Positions 37,501-46,064 of a DNA stretch of 64,000 nucleotides are shown in pieces. This DNA comes from Zhengitettix transpicula (lineage: Eukaryota > Arthropoda > Insecta > Orthoptera > Tetrigidae). Made by a program: the position numbers and the translations under genes. Every line of letters starts with the position of its first letter. Position 1 is the stretch's first letter. Below the pieces are notes generated by a model, which was not told the origin of the DNA, ran no database searches, and saw nothing but the letters and a program-made list of their open reading frames with translations. The stretch lies in the NCBI GenBank assembly GCA_037074705.1, contig CM073592.1:85997129-86061128 (forward strand), given 5' to 3'.

Positions 37501-40500
37501 AGTGCGGATGGAGAAGAGAGTCCAAACGCATTTGAATGAATAGTTTTATATAACTGCATTGTCTTTAGATTTATAACACTTGAAGACGTATATTGTGCAA
37601 GGTTCTCGTAGGAATAGCATGTGAATTAAGAGCATGCCAATAAAACAGTATTTTCTACAGTTAATGTCTTATGATATATCGTTCATGAAAAAAGCCAAGT
37701 CGTATGAGATGCGCAGTAGGAGAAGAGTGAAGATTGGAGGGGAGTATTGTTGACAGTGTGGAAAGCTAACGTGACGCTACTACTATTCTTAAAAACATTC
37801 ATTACATTCTTTATTCTTACGAACGTTATATGCAGACAGCTGCAAGGCCTTATTACCAAACGCTGTACTTATCAGCTCTTAACTTTTACGGCGAGATACA
37901 TTAAAATATTGTATTAAGAAAATTAAATTAGAAAACGTCGGTGTTTAAAGTAAAATAATAAAATAAATAAGAAACCAAATAACAGACAAAATAAGTGCTA
38001 AATAAATACCACAAAATGTTACTGCAGAAACTTATTTTTGCCTGTAAGCTGGCTACATATTTATCCAATTATTGTATTAATAAATTGAGAATAATTAAGC
38101 CATTGTGCCATTCTGGTGGGCAACGTTACGTCCCGACTAAAAAGGGAATGTATTTTATTGTTTCCTATTATCTATCATTTTTCTTCTTGTTGCAGGCTGC
38201 CAGCTCGGCGGTGAACGGCGGCCTGGTGGCGGCGTCTCTGCTGCACGTGGCCGTGTGCCTGTGGACGGTGTGGCGCTGCTACCGCCTGGCATGCCCGTGT
38301 CTGACGCAGGCGCATGCGCAGTCGCGAAGCTCCGCCGCGTCGTGGGACAGCGCGGGCAGCGGACGTCGCAGGCTCGTCAACTCCTGGCTAGGCACGCAGC
38401 GGCCCCCGCCTCTGGTCAGTCCAAGGAAAGATTAAAACAAACGTTGTAAATGAAAACTGTTCCTCACCGGGAATACAGTAACGACGTAGTGTTACCTCGC
38501 GACAGTCTCGACAATTTTAAGAGCCTAGACCAACTCAGTATAAATTCCACGAGCAGCGTACGGGGAAGGTTAAAGATAGCGGTCAAATACTATGTGGATG
38601 GAATTTTTCTTTGTCGCTGCAGATTTGAAGATCCATATTTTCCATTTGCTTAGTTATCATGAAAGATACCCTCATATTTGTATGTTCGCCAGTTTATTGC
38701 CGAGGTATAACAAAAAAAATCGTTATCAACCGTTTTCTCTTACTGACGCCCAACAATATTTAATTACTCATTATTATAATTGCTGAGAAATAACTAACCG
38801 CGTCTAAATACGATGCGCAGCCCACTTCTTCCATGTGGGGGTAGGCAACTTGGTAGTGAAAAAACTATTCCGAAGATATTGACGCAAAGAATGACGTGTG
38901 TTCAGTTCAGGATATCAAATAAGTTTTCTGTCAATGTTAAGAGATGATAAGTACAGGGACCTTTCAGCTGTCTCGTAAGATATAATCAACGTTTCTAAGA
39001 ATGACGACAATACTCCCAACTTCTCCCTTTTGCTACTGCGTATCTTACCGTGCTATTTCTAGCAACCTGTATATTTTTTATTGTAAAATAAAACTTAATT
39101 GACTACTTAATTAACCACGCGATAAGAAATCATTACAACATATATGCATAATAGTAGTTTCCATACTATGGGAACGTAATCCAAGTTCAGCGTAATGAGT
39201 AGATATTTATAAAGTGTCTGTACTATAGGGAACATAACACTCGATAATTAAGCAACTGCAAAATTACATACATGTACGTTGAACACCAACGTCTAGAATG
39301 TTCTGAAGTGAAGCTTGTAAAATACGTAACTATGTTTAAGATATCAACATATCTTTATTCATTTGGCCGTGTAAAGATAATAAAATGATTCTCACAGGTA
39401 ACAGAACACGTATATTTTCGGAGAAAAACTGCTTACAACTGTTTTTCGTATATGTGAATTGGTCGAAGATGATACAGATACAAATTCTTTCCCAAGACTA
39501 TGCTCAGGACTTAATTATTACGTATTAAATCAAATACATAATTATTTACAGGTGTGTGATTTACATAAAAAGTATACATTTTTAACATGATGTCTCATAA
39601 AGATATTCCCCTACGGTATTTCTAATGTTTCAGGTATTTCTCGTGTAAAAACAATTACCTGTGAACTATTTACAAGTTCTAATGTAAGGCTAGAACCCAT
39701 ATTCAAAAATATGCTCACTGAACTTTTATTTATCATCACTATGACCTTAAAGCGTCACAGAATTCAAATATATTCAGGTAAATAAAAGTAAGAACTGCGG
39801 CTTTGATTTATTGATTAGCGTAATAGGCATATGTTCATGGATGAGAACATCGTACGGACGGGTACATTCCTGCTGCACTTTCCCCGAGATGTTCTTCCAT
39901 GAGAAAGTTGCATACCCGCCAGCTCTGGGTTAACAGGGTACTCGTTTGTCTGCCTAGAAAGCCACCTTCTCACTCTCCTCTCTTACCATTTGGTGACTTA
40001 TCGTGTTTAGATATCAGTACTTTCGTATTATATAAAAATGAGATTTCGAAATATATGCATTCTTACAGGATCGACGGTTAAGCGAACACCGCCCGACAAA
40101 GGCGATGTACCGTAGCCCTACTCGGGAAATTTCTCAATCAGTACTCAATTCCCATACACTTAATTTTCTACTCATCTACTGGTGTTTGCGGTTATTTGTA
40201 TTTTGTACAGCAGTGTTTCGTCTTTTTCTCCGCTCCGAAGATTCCTTGTTGCCATTATTTTCTAAAGCTGCACAATTCGTTCCGTTTTGAACGTTTATCT
40301 CTAGCACCACATTTTCAAATCCTCCAGACTTCCTTTCAGGAGTGCAAAATTTTGTTTTAACTCGTCTGAAGAAAGATTTCGCGCAAATTTAATTTCAGAG
40401 AAGACGAAATATCACACGGGCAGTTACTGTTATTGGATTTAAACTGATACTATGTAGCTTATGACTTGAAAATCTGCTGTGTAAAGATACAGACGATGTG

Positions 40501-42684
40501 CTGGAGAACGAGTAGTTTTTGGAGAACATCAAGTTATTCTGAGAATCAATCTATACTAGGTTAGGTCAATAAGTACTTGGCAAACTATAAAAACACTATT
40601 TTATTTAGTTGATTCATTTTTATTTATCAACATAAACCCCTTTTCAGGTCGAAACACTTCCACTAGCAGTCCAAAAAGTAGGTAACTTTTTTCTTCAGTA
40701 ACGATCTCATTCAATACGGGTCTTTTTTTAAGTTTAATAAACAGCAAAAAATGTAGCATCTGGCGAATACAGTGGATGGAGCTACAGTTCGAACTTCAAT
40801 TCGACAATTTTCGCCATTGAAAATACACAGATGTGCTCTCTGTTGACTGGTTTGCACTTTCTTGATGGTCAAATGTCGACAGTTTTTCTTTACTTTTCAA
40901 CTCAAGCGGTCCAATAACTACGCATAAAATAGTCTCCATTTATTGTCGTCCATATTCTATAAGTACCCATGTCATGGTCATCATGTCCCAGCAGATTTAT
41001 CCACCTTTGCCTTCTTGGAAAAGTTTTTTCTTCGGAAACAGTTTTGTCTCTATAGAGGATATTTTTTCAGCCAATATTTGATGCACAATTGTAAACAATT
41101 AGCCAGGTGATTAATAGCAGACAACAGAAAGATGATTCAGAAACAAACTTGTTTCGATACTACCTGCGCCATTTCTCAGGTTTTTAATGTTCTTGTATTT
41201 ATTTCCCTACACTGGTAATTAATTATGTTCCTGCCTACAGAGGTATTTAACTCTCTGAAGACTTGACATCCCTTGAAAATTTATCATGCTCCAGTTCCAT
41301 ACGTGGAATTCCAGCTTTCAATGGCAGGATTCTTCAGGAAGTCTGAAAACAAGGGAAAATAATGGAATAAAGAAACCAAACATTAAAACTTACGGATTCC
41401 AAAAAATTTAGATTCTACATTAAATAAGTAGTTTACAATATTAGTCAGACCAATGAGAGATAAGTATAAAGGTAAGACTGATAGGGACGGAGCTGTTTTT
41501 GGTGTGTGGAGTTTGAATGTTATCAGGTACCGAATCGGTCAACACGATATGCAGATGTACTTGACACTTCACAAGATAGGAAAGACTTAACAATTACAAA
41601 CCTTGACCAGTATAAATATTGAAGAATTAATTAAACTGCAAACATCAAGTCTGTTGCTCTATATTGTTGTATCATAAGTTCATGAATTCTTAGCATGTAA
41701 AAAAGTTTCAATGAATCCTTGTAATGTGTACAAGAAGTAAGATAATGTAGCATTATATTAGATAGAAAACTTATTACTAAAATTTAATAATTGGATAAAT
41801 TGTTTTTAATAAAGTATCCACCCTTCTGTTGTTCATAATTTGACAAATCATTCCAGTTGTAACATTTACAACAGAAAACATTAATTCAATATTAAAGAAA
41901 ATTTTAATTCGGCTAATTTTTATTCCAAATTATTTGATGAATCCTTTTTATCTTCAGTATTTTTTTATTGTCTATCATTTTTAAACAAGTATTTGAAACA
42001 GGGAGCTGAATTTTTTTTTACAAAAACTGCATGTTTTTAAGTAACAAAATATTATATTTGAACTTATTTATAGACATTTCTAAAATTTATCTATATTTGG
42101 TATGAAACCATAGATTTACTCTATAACCAAAATTGTTAATGCTATTTAGGTGATATGATTAATAATGTTTTCTCTATAATAAAATATTTATATTTTCAGA
42201 TTGTGGGTCCAATATTTACAATCCCTGCTCCACCTCCTAACCTTCCACCGGCATCAATAATAAACTACCATCTCCCAGCACCAGTGCCCTACATCAACCC
42301 CATGGCACAACCAAGATATATTGTGCCTCGTCCACATTCCCAAGTGCAAAGTTACACAGTAAGTGGACATTCAATCTAGTATTAAAATATGCTAAATTCT
42401 TTAAATACATTAAAAACATCAAAATATTTTAAATATTTCAGTCAAGACCTAAGAGAAAAAGAGCTATTGAGGAAGTAAACAGACGGCACACATTAGATGG
42501 AAGAAGAGTCAGTAAAACCAAGAAACCACCACGCCAATTGACAGACGAGGATGTGGAAAAAACTTACACTGGGCTAGACCGAAATCTTGCAGAGGAATTC
42601 ATACAAATTGCCATGGAGCCTGGCCTAGCGAAAGAAAGGGAATCACGGTCTAATAGTGACAATAATAGTAACCGTCTACAATAA
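25153..42684 (+). CDS. four-transmembrane protein with proline-rich basic tail (gene span, four exons)
   Basis: Proposed join 25153-25587, 38196-38414, 42200-42358, 42442-42684: all junctions phase 0, GT-AG introns, 351 aa. Residues 1-50 are cytosolic with a Cys pair cluster (HCCLGCL). Three Ala/Gly/Leu-rich membrane segments lie at about residues 49-73, 78-102 and 105-132, and a fourth in exon 2 (VAASLLHVAVCLWTV). The tail has a proline-rich stretch (PAPPPNLPPAS) and a basic cluster RPKRKRAIEEVNRR that could be a nuclear or membrane-proximal basic motif. The family is not recognised; the topology resembles tetraspan proteins of the TMEM type. An alternative reading of exon 2 to its own stop gives 224 aa. 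Exons 1-2 are GC-rich and exons 3-4 are not, so joining them is an inference; exons 3-4 could be the end of another gene. Confidence 0.55.
26710..27078 (+). other. 122-codon open frame of unknown nature
   Basis: Begins at a true ATG (ACAATGGACCCCC) and runs 122 codons, with a base composition more balanced than the surrounding intron. It starts MDPRCDNQRFAASIES and ends INSAKEIHALS. The minus strand is also partly open and carries a segment like NQAADREGWSTLSMEAANR. No domain is recognised on either strand. It may be a transposon relic whose true coding strand I cannot decide. Confidence 0.3.
28785..28990 (+). mobile_element. tRNA-derived SINE, copy 2
   Basis: Same family as 17815-18010: head GTGGCGACCTCCTGTGCTGT, B box GGTTCGAATCCCGGCGAGGG, and tail AGCCGCTAATAACCAGGG, TTGATGCGACTGTAAATAAA. 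Lies in the sense orientation within intron 1 of the tetraspan gene. Confidence 0.85.
29559..29792 (+). pseudogene. coding-like fragment, possible retrocopied gene piece
   Basis: An open frame of 77 codons without an upstream ATG, with protein-like composition: LVNGETANGSHKPKLSG near the start, then LEGDGKLSKMNSLFPDYG, ending LYDVKINNGY. Just upstream (29523-29575) a second frame reads PAKLESLFESQLRRVLGEW, overlapping the first, which suggests a one- or two-base frameshift in a formerly continuous frame. No intron-like acceptor precedes it. I do not recognise the parent gene. It could be a pseudogene or an alternative terminal exon. Confidence 0.35.
33355..33705 (+). mobile_element. SINE-like retroposon, copy G (old, diverged)
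   Basis: Retains the family's order of landmarks (GTCGCAGACGTTAGGCATAC, ATCGGAAGGACGTGGGACAA, CCGACCTACCTGATGC, CCTATGCTATAAAGAGG) but with many substitutions and deletions. It ends in CATGTCGCTTAGAAAA where other copies have the A-tail. The oldest copy in the window by eye. Confidence 0.65.
34023..34148. repeat. Penelope-type terminal inverted repeat
   Basis: Arms 34023-34075 and 34094-34148 are near-perfect reverse complements around an 18-base centre. Each includes GGATCCCAGAAACGTTGTGT, the sequence also at the 3' end of the Penelope-like fragment at 2345-3165. Inverted partial terminal copies are a known habit of Penelope-like elements. Confidence 0.75.
34087..34148 (+). ncRNA. hammerhead-ribozyme-like core in Penelope terminus
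   Basis: CTGACGA at 34087-34093 and GAAA at 34104-34107 match the two conserved hammerhead core strands (CUGANGA and GAAA). The intervening AAGGATCCCA would have to form a very short stem II. Penelope-like elements are known to carry hammerhead ribozymes in their terminal repeats. I did not locate a confident stem III with cleavage site, so activity is unproven. Confidence 0.4.
38196..38435 (+). CDS. tetraspan protein exon 2 (TM4; two possible ends)
   Basis: Begins in phase 0 after a strong acceptor with AASSAVNGGLVAASLLHVAV, the fourth membrane helix. A Cys-containing juxtamembrane loop (YRLACPCLTQ) and a Ser/Arg-rich cytosolic stretch follow. Unspliced, it ends VSPRKD and TAA at 38433-38435. 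A donor-like CTG|GTCAGT at 38414/38415 is in phase with exon 3 and would replace those six residues with the proline-rich tail. Confidence 0.8.
   Translation, partial: AASSAVNGGLVAASLLHVAVCLWTVWRCYRLACPCLTQAHAQSRSSAASWDSAGSGRRRLVNSWLGTQRPPPLVSPRKD
38436..40555. other. intron 2 or downstream sequence, part 1
   Basis: AT-rich, no further coding exon or transposon recognised. If the short isoform is used, its 3' UTR lies here; an AATAAA is seen near 39086. Confidence 0.4.
40556..41100 (-). mobile_element. mariner-family DNA transposon, relic
   Basis: On the minus strand a broken transposase reading contains AKIVELKFEL and LHPLYSPDATFFAVY, matching the mariner C-terminal catalytic region in which ..HPPYSPDLAP.DFF.. 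carries the last catalytic Asp. Stops and frameshifts interrupt it and that Asp context is altered. The + strand end CTAGGTTAGGTCAATAAGTA at 40556 resembles a mariner terminal inverted repeat. The transposase 5' half and the other terminus were not identified. Inactive. Confidence 0.75.
41101..42199. other. AT-rich sequence before exon 3
   Basis: No further exon, repeat or gene recognised; ends in the acceptor TATATTTTCAG for exon 3. Confidence 0.4.
42200..42358 (+). CDS. proline-rich exon 3
   Basis: Flanked by TATATTTTCAG and GTAAGT, exactly 53 codons in phase 0. Translation begins IVGPIFTIPAPPPNLPPAS and ends SQVQSYT. Proline, tyrosine and asparagine content is high with no membrane segment, suiting a cytosolic tail with possible SH3 or WW-type ligand motifs (inference). 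Codon use differs from GC-rich exons 1-2. Confidence 0.85.
42442..42684 (+). CDS. basic terminal exon 4
   Basis: Follows an 83-bp intron; acceptor AATATTTCAG. Encodes 80 aa beginning SRPKRKRAIEEVNRRHTLDG, then a segment TDEDVEKTYTGLDRNLAEEF predicted to be helical, ending NNSNRLQ and TAA. The dense Lys/Arg block resembles a bipartite nuclear localisation signal, which would be odd for a membrane protein and is one reason to keep the alternative that exons 3-4 belong to a separate gene. Confidence 0.85.
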   Translation, partial: SRPKRKRAIEEVNRRHTLDGRRVSKTKKPPRQLTDEDVEKTYTGLDRNLAEEFIQIAMEPGLAKERESRSNSDNNSNRLQ

Positions 42685-43031
42685 TATGTGGTTCAAATTT
42701 TAAACCACAGTACAAATATATGACCTATGGTCATCTTTCAGTATTTATAATTAACACTGAACAGTAATTACTTAAGTGTGCATAAAAGTTACATTTAGAA
42801 TAATTGTATTTTGTTACCTGAATACAGACTTAAATTAATTGTGAAGTAGTTATTTAGCAATAAGTTCCTGAATACCTTAATGCTTGACATAAAAGTTAAA
42901 TATTGATCATTTGACACAAAAAGGACATCTTTATGAGTAATTACATCATATGTGTGCTAAACATCTCATAAACAATTACTAAATAAGATTATGTTTGTAC
43001 AGTATGTATATAAAAACCAAATTTGCTCAAC

Positions 43032-43037
43032 AATAAA
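43032..43037 (+). terminator. candidate polyadenylation signal after exon 4
   Basis: AATAAA about 350 bases after the stop codon. Further AATAAA motifs occur downstream (near 43092), as expected in AT-rich DNA, so the real site is uncertain. Confidence 0.45.
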
Positions 43038-43739
43038 GCTTCACTATATGGTGAAATACTTGATGTGATATCAATTATGTCTGGCAACCCAAATAAAAAT
43101 GTGGGTAGAATAAATATATTATTAAAATGTGAATTCAAGGGATAATATAATAAATTATATTGTTCTCATTTAATTGTGAGTAAAATAAAATAAGTTGATT
43201 GTGTATTCTCCTTGAAGATGACATTTATATAATACATCAACTCTGTTTCTAAATTAATAAAACCTAAAAGGTTAACTACCCCTCATTAACTGGCTTCAAG
43301 CCAAAATCTAAACATTTATTGTGGAACCAGAGAATTTGTCAGGTATTAATGTAAATACAGTATGTATATAAAAACCAAATTTGGCTAGCAGAGCGTTTTG
43401 TTTATAAAGTTTAATAAGTTATAAAAATTACACACTCGACTAGTATTTCATTATCAAGAGGATAAGATTAAGAAGTTTTATTTTCAACCATAATAGGATT
43501 ATAGTCTTAATGAATATGTTAGTATTAACCATAAATGAAATTGTTTTGAACCATTAAGAAGAATTAAGGAAATATTAAAAAATTAATAAAAATACAAGTC
43601 ATTCATAACAAAAATAGATAACTAACACTTTTCTACACCTGAGCAACTTACTAAATATGTGGGAGGTGCCCTTTCTATTTCTCGTAATATTAAGGAGTTT
43701 CAAAGGAATGGAAAAAAGAATATTTACTATTAGCTACTT

Positions 43740-44730
43740 CTACTTCTGCAATTAGGAAACGTAACACCAAAATTATACTCTAATTAGAAAATGAAGGAAA
43801 TGTATTTTCTAATATTCATTATATTGCTTAGGTACAGTGATGATATCAGTCTCCCTAAACATTTTCCATCTATTATTACTGATTTATGTTTACAATTGAA
43901 GATCGTCGCCAACAATAGAAAATTAATTTAAAACAAATATTCACTGGATCTGGAAAGCATTATGCCCATTTTCGTTAAATGCCACCGGTATTTGATTTTT
44001 ACATCCTGATGTATTTAATGGGTACCAAAATATAAGCAAAGTCATAAATCTGCAGCAATTATATTCCGAGTTTCATTTAAAACGGCTGTTGTAAGACCAA
44101 TTCACAAAGGCTCTGAAAGCTAGATGTAAGAAATTGTAGACCAATTTCTTTTCTCCCAGTCTTAAATAAGACAGTTAAAAAGATTCTGTTCAATAGTAGA
44201 CATTTTATATAAACAGAATGTGTCATCATGCAATATCCAATGTCATAATTTCGCCGAAAAGGTAGCAGCAACAATTCTTGACGTGTCAAATCACTGACAA
44301 ACTTCTAAATGGGAAATCAGAATAATATGTAATTAGGAGTACTGTAGCTAAGATAATAGAACCCAAAACTTTACATAATAGAACAGGGTGTCTGCATAAC
44401 TATAATATCTCAACCAGGAGTATTATAAAACGGTGTACGGCAAGGTTTCATTTTAGTGCTCATAAATTTGTAAATAATATGCCTAATATAATATAAATAT
44501 TCGCAAAATATGTCACCGAAACTACCATAATTAATTGTGGTTATGACATGAAAGAAATGTTTTGTAATGTACAGACATGCACCCATATATAGTTGCGAAA
44601 TATTTAAATAAAATTAAATTTCAGGTAAATCCTTCAAAAATCTACCATAACTTTCTGAAACAAAGTTAGAATTAAAAGACCCATTTTCGACTTATAATAT
44701 GAAATTACGAAGTCTACCTGTGCAGTAAAA
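43740..44730 (+). mobile_element. decayed non-LTR retrotransposon (RT region)
   Basis: Fragments of a reverse transcriptase in changing frames: RNCRPISFLPVLNKTVKKIL at about 44128-44187 (thumbprint of the Jockey/CR1-like RT start), a pattern like GVRQGFILVL at 44435-44465, and QVNPSKI near 44625-44645. Numerous stops and frameshifts. It is 3'-bounded by the inverted repeat at 44782. Clade uncertain. Confidence 0.7.
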
Positions 44731-44781
44731 TAAATATAAATGCACATAATAAAGAGCGTAAGTTTTCCCGACGTATATTCT

Positions 44782-44945
44782 GTATAAAGAGTTCTCGGGT
44801 TTCCGGTCGGGTAACGTGATTTAAGCACACTTCCATGGCTGACACCGCCATCTTCGTTCAGTTCACCTGACGAAGATGGCGGTGTCAGCAATGGAAACGT
44901 GCTTAAATCACGTTACCCGACCGAAAACCCGAGAACTCTTTATAC
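44782..44945. repeat. inverted repeat with 75-bp arms
   Basis: Arms 44782-44856 and 44871-44945 around a 14-base centre, nearly perfect. Each contains AAGATGGCGGTGTCAGC and ACGTTACCCGACCG. The architecture is the same as that at 34023-34148 (centre ending CACCTGACGAA), suggesting another Penelope-type terminal pair. Confidence 0.85.
44867..44930 (+). ncRNA. hammerhead-ribozyme-like core
   Basis: CTGACGA at 44867-44873 and GAAA at 44894-44897 enclose a hairpin in which ATGGC pairs with GTCAT/GCCAT-type sequence (the left arm's complement preserves GCCAT, giving a perfect five-base stem). This is the layout of hammerhead core plus stem II. The downstream ACGTGCTTAAATCACGT is itself a stem-loop in the position of stem III. 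Cleavage is unproven. Confidence 0.4.
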
Positions 44946-45950
44946 ATAAATGCACATGTTCGAATAAGATCGTCTCATTTTTAAGCTTATAAAATCTTGT
45001 GAATACATATTTTGGAATAATATTTACACATATCAATTATAGTATTTAAATATTGGAAATATCTGCAGCCAAGCATACGTTTATAGGCTGCTAATAGTTC
45101 AATAAAAGGGTCATAATCTTGTAAAGACACCAACAAGAAAAATAATATACTTACTGTATATGCTTTATTTATATTCAACGTGTTAATGATAGCAAAAAAT
45201 AATGAGAAAGTACAACTACAAAAAGATACCTCAAATATTGATACAAGAGGTGGCTATAATTATTATAGGGCACGAACTAATAAAACACAGACGGACAGGA
45301 AATTATATAATAATACTCTTCCACAAAATAAAAAAAATTATAAAGGTAATCGGTTTTAAAATAAATAAAAGGAAAAACTATTATGTATGGTAATGTCTCC
45401 AGAACTTTTAGTAATTGTTTACAACATACAACTCCAATTTAATTAACTAATAATATCATTTGTAAATAATAAATTTAAATGATAAATAAAGCTGTTCCTG
45501 CAATTATATCAAAGTTTTAATAACCTGTAGTGTAGAAAAAAATTATGTTGTAATTCATCACATTATAATTAGTTATGTGGGACCTTGGCATTTCCCGTAT
45601 ATGGAAATATAAACATTATTAATTAATAAGAGTTTAAATTAAATTTTGCCTTAAAATTAATTTGGGTTATACATGAAATTTAAAAAGGTGGAAATAACGT
45701 AGATAATATGGAAATTTAAATTATATAAGAGTCAATAAGTCCTACTACAATTAGGATCCATGTTTTAAATTATGAAAGCTGAAAAATGTCTGGCTCAAAA
45801 GACTATTTTTTTCTACCGTTACTTAATTATCATTTAATAGTTTTCAAGTTGGATGTGCCGCAAATTTAATGGGAAACTTAAAATCTGTACAATTTCTCAA
45901 TTTTCCTAATAAAAAGTGAATTCAGACACGCCACCACCGACCCTTTTCGC
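44946..45950. other. region upstream of CLUAP1
   Basis: Very AT-rich; short Lys/Ile-rich frames only. No gene recognised. Confidence 0.45.
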
Positions 45951-45963
45951 GTTGCTTAGCAAC
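45951..45963 (+). promoter_or_regulatory. RFX X-box 1
   Basis: GTTGCTTAGCAAC is a perfectly palindromic X-box of the RFX transcription factor consensus (two half sites, one-base spacer). It lies 80 bases upstream of the CLUAP1 start codon, the usual distance for ciliary genes. Confidence 0.9.
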
Positions 45964-45974
45964 GTGATGAAACT

Positions 45975-45987
45975 GTTGCCTAGCAAC
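45975..45987 (+). promoter_or_regulatory. RFX X-box 2
   Basis: GTTGCCTAGCAAC, a second X-box that differs from the first at one base. Their starts are 24 bases apart and 11 bases lie between them. It ends 55 bases before the CLUAP1 ATG. A TATA-like TTATAAAC follows at about 45991. Confidence 0.9.
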
Positions 45988-46042
45988 AGCTTATAAACAC
46001 ACTTTACTGTGACGTTTTGAAACTTGCACCGACGCATGAAAA

Positions 46043-46064
46043 ATGTCGTTCAGAGACTTGAGAA
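46043..46064 (+). CDS. CLUAP1: CLUAP1 exon 1
   Basis: Start exon of only 22 bases encoding MSFRDLR plus the first base of an Asn codon, followed by GTAAGT. The ATG (AAAAATGTC context) is chosen because the protein family begins with this S-[FY]-R-D-L-R motif. Confidence 0.9.

Larger units (their letters stand above)
25588..38195 (+). other. intron 1 of the tetraspan gene (12.6 kb)
   Basis: Bounded by GTAAGT at 25588 and a pyrimidine-rich TTCTTCTTGTTGCAG acceptor ending at 38195. It contains an unexplained open frame (26710-27078), a tRNA-derived SINE (28785-28990), a coding-like remnant (29559-29792), a diverged A-tailed retroposon (33355-33705) and a Penelope-type inverted terminus (34023-34148). 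The remaining stretches, including 30130-33350 and 34150-38190, are AT-rich with nothing recognised. Confidence 0.7.
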
